Under the pieces are notes generated by a model. It saw only the letters and a program-made list of their open reading frames with translations, had not been told where the DNA came from and did no database searches. From Rhizaria sp. SCN 62-66 (taxonomy: Eukaryota; Rhizaria, unplaced), in the NCBI GenBank assembly GCA_001724265.1, contig MEDY01000114.1:1-64000 (forward strand): DNA of 64,000 bases, written 5' to 3'. A program made the position numbers and the translations under genes. Numbering within the stretch: position 1 is the stretch's first letter; each line of letters begins with the position of its first letter. Of the stretch, positions 10,601-24,000 are shown in pieces.

Positions 10601-13600
10601 AGTGCGCAGGCAGCGGCACATGTGCGCAGCGCGCGGACAGCATCAGCGTCAACGCAGACTCCGACTCTGACTGGTCGTGGGCAGTGAGCTTAGCGTCGAT
10701 CTTAACAAAGGCCAGCGAGGGCGCGCCGCGGGTCACAACAACGGCGACGCCGGGGCAGCGCGCGCGCACCACACGCACGGTGGCTGCGGCGTGTGCACGC
10801 GCGGCGCTGAAGCCCGCGCGCGCTCCCGCGGCTGCGACGGCAGCGCGCGCAGCGGCGGCCCAGGCGTCGGCTGCGGGCGTGCTGTGGTGGTCACACGCGG
10901 AGGACACAAAGGCGCAGGTCTGTGCACGCGCGCGACGGGGCGCGGCGTGCGCAAGAGCGCGTGACAGCGACTGCGCTTGAGAGTGACTGTGAGCAGCAGA
11001 CGCAGTGGCAGCGGGGTGGCTGTGGGTAGCGACGGGGGAGAATGGGAGCGTAAAGGTGGGCACTGGCGCAGCGAGCGGCGAGCTGCTGGTGTTGTTGTTA
11101 TTGTTGTTGCTGCTGTTCGCGTTCAGAGCAGGGCTGACAAACTCCGGCGCGGTGAGCGTGAGCGTCGATGTGAGCGGGTCAAACACAACGGCGATGTTTA
11201 CAGCACCCGCAATCAAAACACTGTTGTCATTATCAACACTGTCCGATGTAGGGGCGTCGGTGGTGTTCTTGCGGTCGATGGTGGCAAGACACGGGAGCAG
11301 TGTGAGAGCGGGGAGGCCGGCGCCAACAGCAAGCATCACAGGATCGACTAAGTGGCTCTCTGACTGACCCTTGGGCAAGACCGAGTGCTCAAACACGGTG
11401 CCTAGCGTCACTGTCGCAGCGACACTGCGCACAGCAGGGCTGGGAGATAATGCGTACGAGTGAGCGTCGTCATTGTGGCAGTTGGTGGCGTCGACAACGG
11501 TCGCAAGCGCGAATGGCAGGCCAGTCGCCAACGCTGCACCCGCCGCCGGAGCCACTACACCGCCCTTGTTGCCGCTAGCAGCGCTGCTGTTAGCGGCGGC
11601 AAGCGCGGCGTCAACGGCGTGGTGCAGCGGTAACACCGACGCGCCAATGCGCTCAGCACTGGTCCCAAAGAAGGGCGCCTCGTACAGCGCGAGTGCAAGC
11701 GGCGCAGTGTGAAGCACGTAAACGAGCCCGTGCACTGCACCCGTGATGCACGAGAAGAAGTCAACCCGCGGACTGACTGCTGTATCGCCCTGGCTGCGGA
11801 TTTCCGGGGGCGCCACGGAGAACACCCCGGAGTCGGCAAACCCGGGCCCGCGGAGGAGGTCCCGCGGCGGCGCGAGCGCGGTGGCGACCAGCCCGACGGC
11901 GCGGCACGCGGGGCGGCGGTACAGGCCCCAGTCGCTAACGCCTAGCCCGGGCCGGCCGGCGAGCGACAGAGCCTGCTGGCCGCCGCCGCCACCGCCGCGG
12001 CCGCTGCTGCCGCTGCTGCTCGCTGCCGTTGTGGAGTCGAGTTTAAAGTCGGCGAGACTGCTAGCACCATCACCAGCGTTGGTATTCGTGTCATTGTTGC
12101 TGCCACTGAGGCTCTCGCTGCTATTGGTGCCAACGCTGTCGCTGTTATTGGCAACCGTGGGCGTAAACGAGGGCGGGTCGAGCAGTGCGGCCGTGGTGGC
12201 CGCGTGCGTGCGGAAGGCGTAGAGCACGAGCGGCTCAGAGTCGACGGCCGCTGTGCGCTCGTCGGAAGTTAAGCCGCGCAGGGTCACCGCGACGGGGGAC
12301 GCCAGTGCAGTGCCCGTTACATCAGTGGCAGCAGGGATGTGCGTGGAGCTAGAGGTAGACGCAGGGCGCAGAGCGCGGGGACGACTAAAAGAAAGAATTA
12401 AAGCGGAACAAATTGAGTGAGCGAGAGCAAAGAAATATGGTCATTCGTAGTCCAGACGATGATGCAGAGTTGTGTTGATATTGTTGCTCAGCCTACCTGT
12501 TGCGTTGCATCTACATGCCGTTGTTGCTGGAGTTAGTGCCGGCAACAGGCGCTGCGCGGAGCACTGTCGGCCCATTGCCTTGCGCGTCGCCGGCAGCGCC
12601 ACCGAGCCTGGCGTTGAGCCTGGGCGCGGGCAGCAGCTCCCCGAAGACGGGCTCCGAGGCCTGCTTGCCCGCCTGCCGCTGCCGGAGCATCATGCGCGCC
12701 GCCGCAGCGGCCTCGCGCTTCGCCGCAGCCTCCTCATCCTCGGCGTCGTCCTGCTCAGCGGCGCCGGCGTCTCCGCGCTGCGCTTTGGCAGCGGCGCGGG
12801 CGGCGCGCGCGGCCGCGACGGGGTCCAGCGCGGCTTCGGCGTCAAAGTCGTGCTCATCAGCCTCCTCCACGCTGCGCGCCGCGATGGCGGGCGGCGGCAG
12901 CGCGATGCCCGCGCCCGCAAAGGCCTCGGCGAGCTTCTGCTGCAACGCGTTGTCGTACGAGTCGAACGACAGAATGCCCTATTCAAAGACAAAGAAAAAC
13001 ACGACGGTACAAACATGAAACATGTTGTTTTAAAATTAAAATTTAATGTACAAGGACAGTTTAGTGATGCAATTTGTGAAGATTAGGGGTTTCTTCATAG
13101 TCGTACCTGAAGCACCGTAGGCAGGGGGTCCAGCGGGTTTGCGTGGAGGTGCCGGGCCGTCTGCACAAGCTCACGCGTGGAGTACGGGTAAGACACAGTG
13201 CCCTGCTCGTTCAGTGCGCGCAGCGCCGCAAAGGCGCGCACGAGGCGGTCGAGCGTATCCTGCGGCAGCGAGGGCGCGTAGGCCTTGAGCAGCGCGGCCT
13301 CGGACGCGGGATCGGGGTTGTCCACGACGTGGCACGCAAAGCAGTCGCCCATCTCGGCGTAGAAGTCGTTGCCCAGGAATGGGTACCCGGGCGGATTGGC
13401 CAGCGCGATCACCTGGAAGCCGCGGTGCACGCGGTACACGCGGCCCGCCGCCGCGTCGCCCGCGGGCGACGACGAGTCGCGGCTGCCCGCGGGCGCCGCG
13501 GCGGCCGTGGGCGCGGCCGCGGCGTCCTCCGCGGTGGCCCAGAGCGGGGAGCGCTCGGTGACAAAGCGGCGGCCGTCGCCGAGCAAGATCTCGCCGTCCT

Positions 13601-16600
13601 CGAGGAGAGACTTGAGCACGCACACGACCTCGGTGGGCGCCTTGTCGACCTCGTCAACCATGAGCACCGAGCCCTGGCGCAGCGCGCGTACGAGCGGCGA
13701 GTCGGCCCACACAACGACGCCGCGGTCCAGCGCGGGCGCGAGCGTGAGCGACTGCACGGTCGAGTCGCGGTGCAGCTGCGTGTACTCGCGCTCGCGCCGC
13801 AGCAGCTGCAGCAACCGATCAGAGAGCTTGTTCTTGCCCACGCCCTGCACGCCGATCAGCAGCAACGGCTCGCGCAGGACGGAGAAGTCTTGCAGCATGT
13901 CGCGCAGTACGGCCACGTGCCGTGGGATGTCGAAGAAGACGACTTCCGGGACTAACTCTGGCTGCGTCGGCCAGTGGCGCCGCGCGCTCACGTCACCGAT
14001 GCTCACTGTGTCCGCCGTCAGAACGATTTTCAGCGGCGCAGTGCTCGTCTTCGCGCCGCTCGCGGACGGCTTAAGTTCAGCGCGTACCACAGCGTCAGGA
14101 CTGACGCTGTCCATAACGCTATTGCCGCTGCTGGCAGCGTCAGCGCTTGCGACTTCGCTCTCGTCGCTGTCCGGCGTGACGCCCAGCCCCGCCAGCGTCG
14201 CCACAAGCAGCTCCCGCTTCGCGGCCGGCGTGAAGCGGAACATGCACACGCGCGCCAGCGTGTCGAACAGCCGCCCCGGAAACGCCGCGGCGCGCTTGGC
14301 GGCGCGCACGAGCTGCCGCAGCGACACTGGGTCCTGCAGCTTCACCAGCGGGTCCGCGGCCAGCTCGTGCACGCGCACGGCGAAGGCCTCAAGCCGCAGC
14401 AGCGTCGCGGGCGGGCAGTGCGGCACGATGGAGCGCAGCAGCGCCGCCACGCGCGGGGGCGCCGCGCCCCACAGCCACGCCGCGCCGGCGTAGCGCGCCG
14501 CCAGCGCGGCGGCCACGGGGTCGGCCTCGGCGTCCTTGCCGGCGGATGCCAGCCCAAGCGCGGCGTTGCGCTCCTTCTCGGCAGCCTGCGTCTGCGCGGC
14601 GATGAGCGCGAGTTCGAGCGCCTCCTCCGACGGCGGTGCAGTGGCCGTGGTGCCGGCGAGCAGCGCGTAGGGCACGAAGGCGAAGTAGCCCGTGACGTCG
14701 TGCGTCAGCCACGGCGCTGTGCGCGACGGCGGGGCCGCCAGCGCGAGCACGCGGAAGCTGGGCGCGATCGCGAACACGCCGCGCGCGTTAAGCTCCGCGG
14801 CCGACACGTCCAGCCGGCGACGGAGCGCGTGGAAGCGGTCCCAGCGCACGAAGCGCGTGCGGTCGAACAGCGCGACCTCGCGGTCCTCCAGCAGTCGGCC
14901 CAGTGCGGCGAGCGTGCCGGGCGACAGGCGGTGCACGCCGTCCAGCACGACGAGGCGGCCGCGGCGCAGCGCGGTAACCAGCGGAGAATCCAGCCAGACG
15001 GTTTCGCCGGCGGGGGACGTGGAGCGGCGCTGCAGCAGGTCGCGCGCGGACATGTCTTTGTACAGGAACATCGTCTCCACGGGCGCGAAGCCCAGCGCGC
15101 GGGCGAAAAGTGCGGCCAGGTAGGACTTGCCCTCGCCCTTGGTGCCAACGAGACAGAGGTCGCGGCCGAGCGCGTGCAGCCGCAGCAGCGACGCGAGCGC
15201 CAGCCGCTGCAGCCGGCCGCCCGCGAGCGACAACGCAGACTGCTGCGGGTCGCGGTCGGCCGACGCGAAGGGCGCAGGCCACGGGGCCGCGGACAGGCCG
15301 GCGCCGGCGAGCGCGGACACCATCACGCTGCCGTGAGCGCTTGACTCTGCTGCAGAGTTGTCGGCGTTCGCGCGGTTGAGAATCGCATTCGCGCTGCCGG
15401 CGCTGTTTTCGTTGAGGTACGCGGGCACAAAGGTGACCGTGAGCACGGTGCCCTCGGTGGCGTCCGTGGACGCAGCCAGCAGCCGGCCCAGTTCGTCCTC
15501 GCCGTCGCAGTCCGCGAGCGCCAGCGGCCCCGCAGACTCGGCGACAGAAGAGGCAGAAGCAGCAGAAGCGGCAGCAGTTGCAGAGTCTTCGGCGGCGGCG
15601 CAGGGCACGATCGGCTGGAAGGCCGGGCAGGCGCCAGCGGTCACGCCCGACAGCGCCAGCTTCCGCCAGCCCTCGACACTCCCGTTAGCCGCACCCACAG
15701 TCGCGGTGGCCGCTGCAGTCGGCGCGGTGACTGAGGGCAGAGCAAGGCGCGGCGGCGCGAAAGTGGCCGCGAGTCCATGTGGCGTGGCGAAAGGCGCTAC
15801 GCTCACACCGACAACGTCATACTGCTCGCAAACAATGCTGGAGCTCACGATCGCCGCGGAATTCCCATTCGCAGTCTTCACATCACTGTGATTGCTCTTC
15901 ACGTTGATATTGTTGGCATTGTCGCGCTGCCACTGCGTCTTGGCGAGCCTTGCGGCCTCGGCCTCGACGACGGCGACGGCCTCGGCATCGGTGACCGTGA
16001 GCGTCCACGGGTATCCGGCGTGCAGCGCCGCGGGCAGCGACAAGCGCGGAAACACGGCGGCGCCCGCGGCCGCAAGCAGCAGCGCGGGCAACGACGGCAG
16101 CGGCAGGTGCGAGTACGCCAAGTGCGACGCCGACACGCCGGCGGCCGTCGCGGCGCGCGCCGTAACCGCCGACAGCGCGCCGACAAAGCGGACCAGCGCC
16201 AGGGCCACCCAGCTCGCGCGCGCGCAGTCGCGGCACGGTGCAGCCGCGGCAGTCGCCGCAGATGGCGGCGGCAACAACAGCAGCGCATGCGGCAGCGGCG
16301 CGCACTTACACACCGTCGTCTCCGCTGTCAAAGTGCGGAGAGCATGCTTGTAGGCCGTGTAGAGCAGCGCGGTGAGCGCGCGTGGGGGCGGGAGGTCGAC
16401 GCGGCGGCCCTGAAAGCGCGACCGCAGCGGCGGGTCCAGCGGGTTGCCCGGGAACGGCGGCGCGGGGGCACCGATGGCGATGACGCGGAAGCGCGGGTGC
16501 GTGGGGACGAGCCGTCCCGCCAGCGCGGCCGCGGCGGCGGCGTCTTCGCTGCTTTCTGCGTCGGTATCGGTATTACTCGCGCTGTTGGCGACAGACAAAC

Positions 16601-17582
16601 CGGCGGCAGAGGCGAGTTTGGCCAGCCGAGTCTGCGCAGCAGCTGTGCTGCTATCGTTGGCCTGAGCCTGGGCTGCGGCTGCCTTGGCCGCGGCCTTACT
16701 CTTCTGCTGCTGCGCGTGGGCTTTGAGAATGCTTTGATAGCGCGCGGGCGCGACGAGGAAGCGGCCATCTTCGAGCTGCATCTCGCGGTTCTCCAGCAGG
16801 TTGTTGAGGATCGGCAGCACGTTGCGCTCAGCGCGCTCCATGCCTTCCAGCACGAGTAGGCGCCCGCGCAGCGCCGCAGCGACAACGGGCGAGTCCGAGA
16901 ACACGGAGCTGCCGCCGGCGACAAGCTCGCGGCGCTGCTTAAGGTCACCCTCGGTGGTGTCGCGCGTCAGCGCCACGTACTCGACCTCGCGGCCGGTAAG
17001 CGCGGCGAAGTGCACGGCGAGCCAGCGGCGCTGCGGGCCCGTGCCCAGCAGGAAGGCGTCGTTGCCCAGCGCGTCCTTCTGCAGCAGCCAGCGCAGGTGC
17101 GCGGCGGCCCACGCATCGTGCGGGGCCGCTGCGGCCAACAGCGCGGCCAGGTCGGGTCGCCGCAGTGTCGCGGTCCTCAGCACTGGGTCCACGACGCGGG
17201 TGACGCGGGTGAGCGCGGCGGGCGAGAAGGCGGCTGCAGGGCACTGGCCCAGCGCCGGGAACGGGACGGAGAAGTGTGAGGTGCGCGGCGCACGAGCCAG
17301 CGCGTCTGCGTCTGCGTCTTCGACAGCGCTAGAGTCGGGCTCGTCGCTGCTGCTACTGCTGGTGCTGTCGTGGATGTGTTGCTGGGCGTTGAGGGCTGCG
17401 AGAGAGCAGAACACAGCGTTCAGGGCGCCAATGGGCACCAGTTCAGGCGCCGCAGGGTGTTCTAGCTGCTGGAAGTCCTGTGATGCAATGGTCGCTTCCT
17501 TCGACGCCGCGGCAGGCGGCGGCGCAGATCCGGACGTCTGTTTTGGAATCACCACCAACTGCCTGGCTGGCTGGGATGACAT
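7605..17582 (-). CDS. VWA8: von Willebrand factor A domain-containing protein 8 (AAA+ ATPase with VWA domain)
   Basis: VWA8 is a large midasin-like AAA+ ATPase found in mitochondria. Three exons, 17582-13107, 12978-12497 and 12384-7605, give 3,245 residues. The human protein has about 1,900. The first ATPase module (about residues 170-420) has the VWA8-specific stretches REVEYVALTRDTTEGDLKQR and NNLLENREMQLEDGRFLV. The second has Walker A GTKGEGKS near 811-818. The third has GVQGVGKNK near 1242. The C-terminal VWA domain has the MIDAS-type motif DISQS (D3033), then SGDTTL and FVFLLSDANLERYGI. The middle (about 1,650-2,900) is an Ala/Ser-rich expansion with a long poly-Gly run. A TAG at codon 1648 lies in exon 2, four full codons before the donor. 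Reading it as sense keeps phase across the next splice. Stop is TAA. It shares a divergent promoter region with DNA-PKcs. Confidence 0.9.
8799..8913 (-). repeat. GGC/GCC microsatellite encoding a poly-Gly run in VWA8
   Basis: Nearly pure Gly codons (broken by Glu, Ala and Asp) in the expanded linker upstream of the VWA domain. It is likely a length-variable, disordered tract. Confidence 0.85.
12385..12496 (-). other. Spliceosomal intron 2 of VWA8
   Basis: Donor AACAG|GTAGGC, acceptor TTTTAG|TCG, 112 nt. Exon 2 ends with AG and exon 3 starts with T, giving an AGT codon. Donor deviates from GTACG at +4. Confidence 0.7.
12511..12513 (-). other. In-frame TAG read as sense (VWA8, codon 1648)
   Basis: Codons run AAC GGC ATG TAG ATG CAA CGC AAC AG|GTAGGC. 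Reading through gives phase 2 at the donor, which matches exon 3 exactly. Confidence 0.8.
12979..13106 (-). other. Spliceosomal intron 1 of VWA8
   Basis: Donor CTTCAG|GTACGA, acceptor TTTGAATAG|GGC, 128 nt, AT-rich, phase 0. Unspliced reading meets TGA four codons in. Confidence 0.8.
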
Positions 17583-18015
17583 TCCTGCGGGTTATGTCAC
17601 AAGTGAAATAAATTTTGTTGAGCTTGTAAAGAAATAAACGGATAATTTACGACACTTGGTTGGAAATACTGTTGACGGTTTGTATGCATCGTAGTTCAAG
17701 TGTGACGAGAAGGGCGAATCGTGCGACTCGTCTCCGCGCCTCGCCCGCTCTCTTCTACGACAGCCTGGCAGAATTTGTGAGAGATATGTCGCACTGTAAT
17801 GATCGTCGTTGCGCCTAAAACCTAGGTATCATTTTTTAGAAGACACATTCTTTATTTAACTCTAATTAAACTAGATACGACACTGTCTAACCCAGCGTAC
17901 ATCTTTCATGTTTGCTCCTCACCACAACACAGGTTCTGAAGCAACAGATTTTCACCTTCGTTGCGATCTCAGGTCGATATCCAAGCTCGGTTCGCCGCCC
18001 CAGCCTTTTTGCACG
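17583..18015. promoter_or_regulatory. Divergent promoter region of VWA8 and DNA-PKcs
   Basis: 433 bp separate the two start codons, so promoters of both genes must lie here or overlap. The part next to VWA8 is AT-rich. A 6-bp inverted repeat (GACGAG at 17704, CTCGTC at 17727) is present. No TATA-like element is convincing. Confidence 0.45.
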
Positions 18016-21000
18016 ATGAGTTCCGCAACGTCCTCATCGTCCCAGGCGCTGGGCCGCTTTCACGATCTGATGGTCGCGTACCGCGACACAACTGACGTGA
18101 GTACCGCGCAGAGTGTCCTGCGCACCATCGCCGAAGTGTCGCTCACGCAGCACCCGGCGCTGTTCCGCGACTTGTACCTCACGCATGTTATTTCCGATAG
18201 GCACAGCATTGTTAACACGACGCTGCGCTCCAAGATTGCTATCTCCCCGCTCATCGTTGACGTCACGCGCCTGCTGCTGCGCATCGTCAACGCTTTCACC
18301 GGCGGCTCAGGCAGCGGTTCCGGCTCCAGCAGCGGCAGCAGTACCGGCGCCAACAGCGCCACGGCGGCCGAGCTGCTGCCGTTTCTGCCTCGCCTTGACG
18401 CCTACGCGTCCCAAATCGCGTCCATGAAGCCGTCGTCGTCGACGCAGCGCCAGGACGCGCTGAAGCTGCTCTAGGCCCTGCGCGCCACCGGGCTCAGCTG
18501 GACCCCAGAGGCGCCGCACCTCGCCCCACCAGCGCTGCTCTCGCGCCTGCTGCTGGACCTGGACGCATCGCGCCGGTCCGTGGCCGAGCGCACGACGTGC
18601 GCGGCGCTGTTCCGCGTGATCGGCGCCCTCGCGCGCGCGCACCCAGCGGCCATGGCGCAGGATGGCCGCGCGCAGACCTACTTCGCCACCGCGGTCACTG
18701 AGCTCGTCAACGCGCACAAGCGCGACGCCTCGGGTGTTGGCGAGCGCGCGCTGTTCGAGGGCATCCTGCGCGGCGTCGGCTCGTTTCTAGCCGAATTCCC
18801 TGAAGTGCTGCAAAACACGGCCTCGGTCGACTTGGCCGGCGGCCGCGCCGCGCTTTCGGTCGCCCCGCCGCGCAACTACTCCAACAGCAACCAGAGTAGC
18901 AGCATTGCAGCCCAGCAGCAGCATCAGCGTGACGCGGCGTCCGAGGCTGCGACCGCGGCCGTGGTGACTGCGTTCGTGCAGCTCAACAGCTGCAACCCCG
19001 CTCTGGGCTTCACCATCGACGACGGCTCCTCCGCGGACGCGTCGGCACAGGCGCAGGCGCTGAACCCCGCCGCGGCGGGCACGCGCGTGAACCCCCGCGC
19101 GCTGCTGCTCAAGTCGGCCGCGATGCTCATCCACGTCGTGCGCGTGGGCACGGGCAGCGGCAAGGTGTTCCGCTACGAGCCCATCATCGTGGCCGCCCAA
19201 TTCATCGCGCGCCACGCCGCGCTCATGCCGCAGGAGACTGTCTCGCACTTCTCCGTGCTGACAGGCGAGCTGGAGGAAGTCGTTGTCTGCCGCTACGCGG
19301 ACGCGCGCACCGCGGCCACCATCGCGCTCGAGGCGCTGCTGCACCAGTACTCTCAGTCCGCGCTCGCAGCCTGGACCGCGGCCCGCGGCTCCGGCTTTGG
19401 CTCGAGCTCTAGCGCATCCGCCGCTGCCGCCGCAACCAGCGGCCACGCTGCCGGCGGAAGCGCGGCGTCCGCGAGCGCGGTGCAGGCCGAGGTGGATGCC
19501 AAGGTGCTGCACTACCGCCGCGAGTTGCGCGACGCGACGCGGCGCCTGGCCGAGGGCACCGCGGCGCCCGCACCCTTCGTGCTCACGGCCCCCGCGGCCG
19601 CCGCCGTCTCCGCGGCCGCCACGGCAGGTGCGAGCGCGGTGGCGAGCGCGGCCGCGGCGGCGACATCGTCGAGCGTGCACGCGTCGGTGTCGGAGCTGCT
19701 GCACAGCGCTTCCGTGGCCACACGCGCGCTCGGCCAGCTGGCCAAGGTGCTCGTGGCCATGCGCGGCGCCGCGCTCGGCGAGCTGCTGCTGCAAGACCTC
19801 GAGTCGGCCGCCGAGGCAGTATTCTTCGGCTCGCCGCAGACAGCGGATCTGGCAGCGGGCCACTTCGCTGCGTATTTCCGCGCGTTCTCGCTGGTGTTGC
19901 TGTCGCTGCCCAGCGTGGAGCAGCGCCACTGCGAGTTCGTTGCGCGCCTCGTCTTCCGCTTCGTCACACTGTTCCCCGCCATCACGTCCCTGCGGCGCCG
20001 CGCGGTCGAGTCCCTGCTGGGCCTGCTCGCCGTGCTGGCCGGCAACGAGGCGTTGCTCGCGCTCGTCCTCGACCGCGTGGTCCCCCTCGCTTTCCTGCGC
20101 GCCACCGTCTCGCGCACAGACGCACAGGCCTTGTTCACGCCCGGCGGCGGCGGCGAGTCGCAGGACGCCAACATCATGGCCGCGGGCCTGGGCGGCGCGC
20201 AGCAGGGCGAGGACGGCGCCGTGGTGCCCCGCACGCTGCCCTCCGCGGCCTCGCGCCTCATCTCTGCGCTCACCCGGTCCAGCGCTATCGCGGCCAACGC
20301 CGACGCTAGCGGTGCGGGCGCCGACGGTAGCGACGGGGGCGACCTGGGCGGCGACAGCGGCGGCGGCGTGGCCTCCGCGGCTGCCGCGGCGCTGTGGTTT
20401 GCTCCTGCCGCCTCGGCGGCGTACCGGCGCTTCGTGCCTTACAGCGCCAACACGCGGCCTTACGCGGCGTACGTCGACCTCTGGCTCTCGCTGCTGACTG
20501 GGCGCGACGACCGCGGGTACACGTACCGGTGGTCCGAGGGGCTGATGCTGTCGCCCGAGACGGCGGCGCAGCTGGTGCGGGCCGCGCAGCAGCGTGTGTT
20601 CGATGCCATGCTCTCCGTGTGGACGCAAACGGTGCCCAGTCTCGAGCTCGCCCTCGTGGTGGTCGACGAGGAGAGCCAGGCCACGCTGGAGCTCAGTCAA
20701 GCCGTTGCGGCGCGCGGGGCAGACGGTCAATACCAGCCGGGGTCGACGCAGGGCGCGCTCTCGGCTAGCAGCAGCTTCTCGTTCAACAACGGCAACAACG
20801 GCGCATCGCTCGCCGCCGCAGCCGCTGTATCCACTATCATCACTAACTCCAGCTCCGGCTCAAGCTCTGGTTCAGCCGGCGGGGACTGGGAGGGCGGCGG
20901 GGCTGCGGGCGTCACCGGTGTCGGCGCCGGCAGCGCTGAGGACGTGTCGTGTTTTACTGTTGACCCGCGCAACATCGCGCCACTGTCACCGGCGGACCTG

Positions 21001-24000
21001 TCGATGCTCGCCAATGCGACGGAGTTGCTGTTAGGGCTGCTGCTCGGCGGGCGGCGCGCCGTCGACCGACTCGACGCAGGCACAGCGCGCGCGCCGCAGC
21101 CCGCCGCCGACACCGCGGCCGCCGCGGCCACTGCAATTGCCGACGCCGCCGCCTCCGAGCACCTCGGCAGCGATTGTACCGATGCGAACGGGGAGACCGG
21201 AGCTGTGATGTCTCCACACCGCGCGATGCAGGAGTGGTTCCGGCCGTGGGTGCCGGTTTTCACGGTGCTGCTGGATGGCATGACGCAGCGGCACCCGCTG
21301 CTCGTCGCGCCCCACAGGCTTACTGCGGCGGTGCTCACGGTCGCAGACAGGATCGGCTACTTTAACAGCAACAGCGCCAGTCCCTCTTTAAACAGTCAAC
21401 TGCGCAGCTCGGCCACTGCGCAAAGCCAGCAGCAGCTGGTGCCGCGGGGCGCTGCGCTGATCACCCGCACACAGCCGTCGCTGGCCCCGTCGCCGACGGC
21501 TCTGCTCACAGTCACCGCGTTCGCGCTGCGCTGTCTGCCGCGGCTGCCGCTGCTGTCGCCGCCGCTGCTGTGGGCGCACCTTCTCTCGCTTCTGTCCCTG
21601 CCGCGCGCGGTGGCGGGCCCCGCGGCGCTGCGGCCCGCGGTGGCGGCCGCGCTGGGCCTCGGCCGCACCAAGGCCGCCGCCGCAGTGCTCGCGCTCACGG
21701 TCATCGAGGGCTGGACCGCGCTACCCACCGGCAGCAACGCGCCCGCGGTGTCCACAGCCACGACTGCGGCTGAGCAGGAGGCCGCTGCGGTGACGCTGTC
21801 GTTGCTGCCGCTGTTTCTGCCGTACCTGACGCCCCCGCCCCCGCCGCCGCCCGCCTCGCTGGCGCCGCTGCTGTCCACGCGGCCGCAGTCCGGCTTTACC
21901 ATCCCCGGCGCGCCGCTGCCGGGCGACGACAGCGACGACGACGGCGATGCCACCGCGCTCGCCGACGGCACCGGCGACGGCGGCGGCGCGGACCTCAACG
22001 ACGGCGATGACGATGGCACCGGCGGCTTCGTCCCCGCGCCGCCCGGCACCGCGCCGGGCTCTGCCGCGCTTGCCGCCAGCGCCACCGCCTCAGCCACCGC
22101 GCAATCGACTGTGCGCGCCTCGCTGGCGGAGCGGTACCGCGCCGAAACCGCGCTCTCGCTCGAGGCCGCGGCGCGCGTCGCCGGCGTGGGCTCCGCGGCC
22201 GGCGTCAGCCGCGTCGCTATCGCGCACCGCATGCTCGCCATCATGGGCCGCGCCGGCGCGGGCAGCAGGCTCGTCGTCGCCGGCGCGGGCGCGGGTGCCG
22301 GTGCGACGGGCACGCAAGCGTGGCTGAGCGACGCCGTGGCGGCGCTGTCGGGCGCGGTCACCGCGACCTCCGCCGTCGCCGCGGCGGTTGCGGGCGGCCG
22401 CGGGCTCGTCGCTGGCGCCGGGGGCATGACCGCGGCGGGCGCTGCGGCGGCGGCCGCGCGGTTTGACTCGCTCGCCACGGCGGCCACGGAGCTGCGGCGG
22501 CTGGGCGACGTCACGTTCAACACGGGCGCGGGCGTCGTGCTCGTCGACAACGACGACGACGACGGCAACGCACGCACCCGTGGCGTCGTTATGGACGACG
22601 GAGACGGTGCGGACGCGCACACTGCAGTCGCAGTGCGTGCGCGCATCACTGACATCACTAATCTGAACGAAGACGATGAACACGACGGCGCTGACGACGG
22701 CAATGGTGCTGGCTGCAGCAGTGACGGTCTGCTGGCCGTTGGTTCGCTCGCGGTAGGCGGCCTAACTTTTCTGGGCGGTGGCGGCTTCAACTCTGTCGTC
22801 AACCCCCGCGGAGCCGCTGCAGCCGTTGCCGTCACAAGCGCCGCCGGTGGCGCCGCAGCGACATCTGCAGCTGCAGGCGCAGACGCTGGCGGGGCTGCTG
22901 CGACGGTCCCTGACGCCACGGCTCTCTCTGTGTCGCTGGACGCCGCGGCCGCGCTGTCACCGCGCGTGCCGCTGCCGTTTCCCGCGCACTCGCTGTCTCT
23001 CTCACTGGACGCTGTGACGGGAGCAGTGGCCGCGCTTGCCGAGGCCGCGCCGTCGCGCGCCACGCAGATCGCGGCCGCGGAGGGCCTCCACGCGCTGCTG
23101 CTGCTCGCGCTTGCGCAGGCCGACGCCGCTGAGGCCTCCACCGGGACCGGGCCGAACGCTCCCGTCAAGGGCGCGCGCGCGGCCGCCGTGGCGACGCTGT
23201 TCCCGCTCGCGCTGCGGCTGGCCGTGTCGAGCGAGGGCGTCGTGCGGCAGCTCTTCGCGCCGCTCGTGGGGCAGATCGTGCACTGGGCATGCATCCTCGC
23301 GCTCAGTGTGCAGCCGCGCGGCGCCGCGGCGCAGGCTGCGGCGGCTGCGGCTGCGGCGGAGAGTAGAAGCGAGGGCGGCGCGGGACGGAAGAAGACCAAG
23401 GCCGTCGCGCAGGCGCAGGAGAAGGAGCAGGAGCGGCCGAAGCGCGGGCGCACTGCTGCTGCGGCTGCGCTATCCGCACCTGAAGTCGACGCCACGCACA
23501 GCAACGGCAGCGTGCTCGGTGACGACGAAAACGACGACAACGCCAGCGAATACGACGGCGACGACGACGAGGACGACTACGAAAGCGAGAGTGAGAGTGA
23601 CAGCGACGACGATGACGGCGATAGCAAGCGCGCTGCGAACGGTCAGCGCGGCGCCAACACCGGCGTGCCGCTGTGGGAGCGCGACGCTGTGGACCCCTCG
23701 GCCCCCGGCTTGACCTCCTTCACGCCCGAGCTCACGGTCATCGCTGACGCGTGCTTGGCCGCGCTACTGGCGCCTGCGTCGCCGTCCGCGCTGCGCAGCG
23801 CCGCGGCCGACGCCGTCGCCGAACTCCTGCACTGGGGTTGCGCGCTCACGGCCATTCCCGCCGCCTCCGACGACGCCGACTCCAGCTCAGAGCAACAGCA
23901 ACAGCAGCGCGGGATGCTAGTCGCCGCCGCCACCACCGCGAGCGCGAGCCGTTGCGTGTATTCCCTCTCCGACGCGTTCGCGCCCTACTCGAGCTCGACG

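Noticed and set aside
21396-23540. 714-codon minus-strand open frame opposite DNA-PKcs
   Set aside because: It is the antisense shadow of Ala/Ser-rich GC codons, which rarely give stops on the other strand. Similar shadows occur at 18787-20730, 38370-39782, 13974-15344 and 2554-3891.
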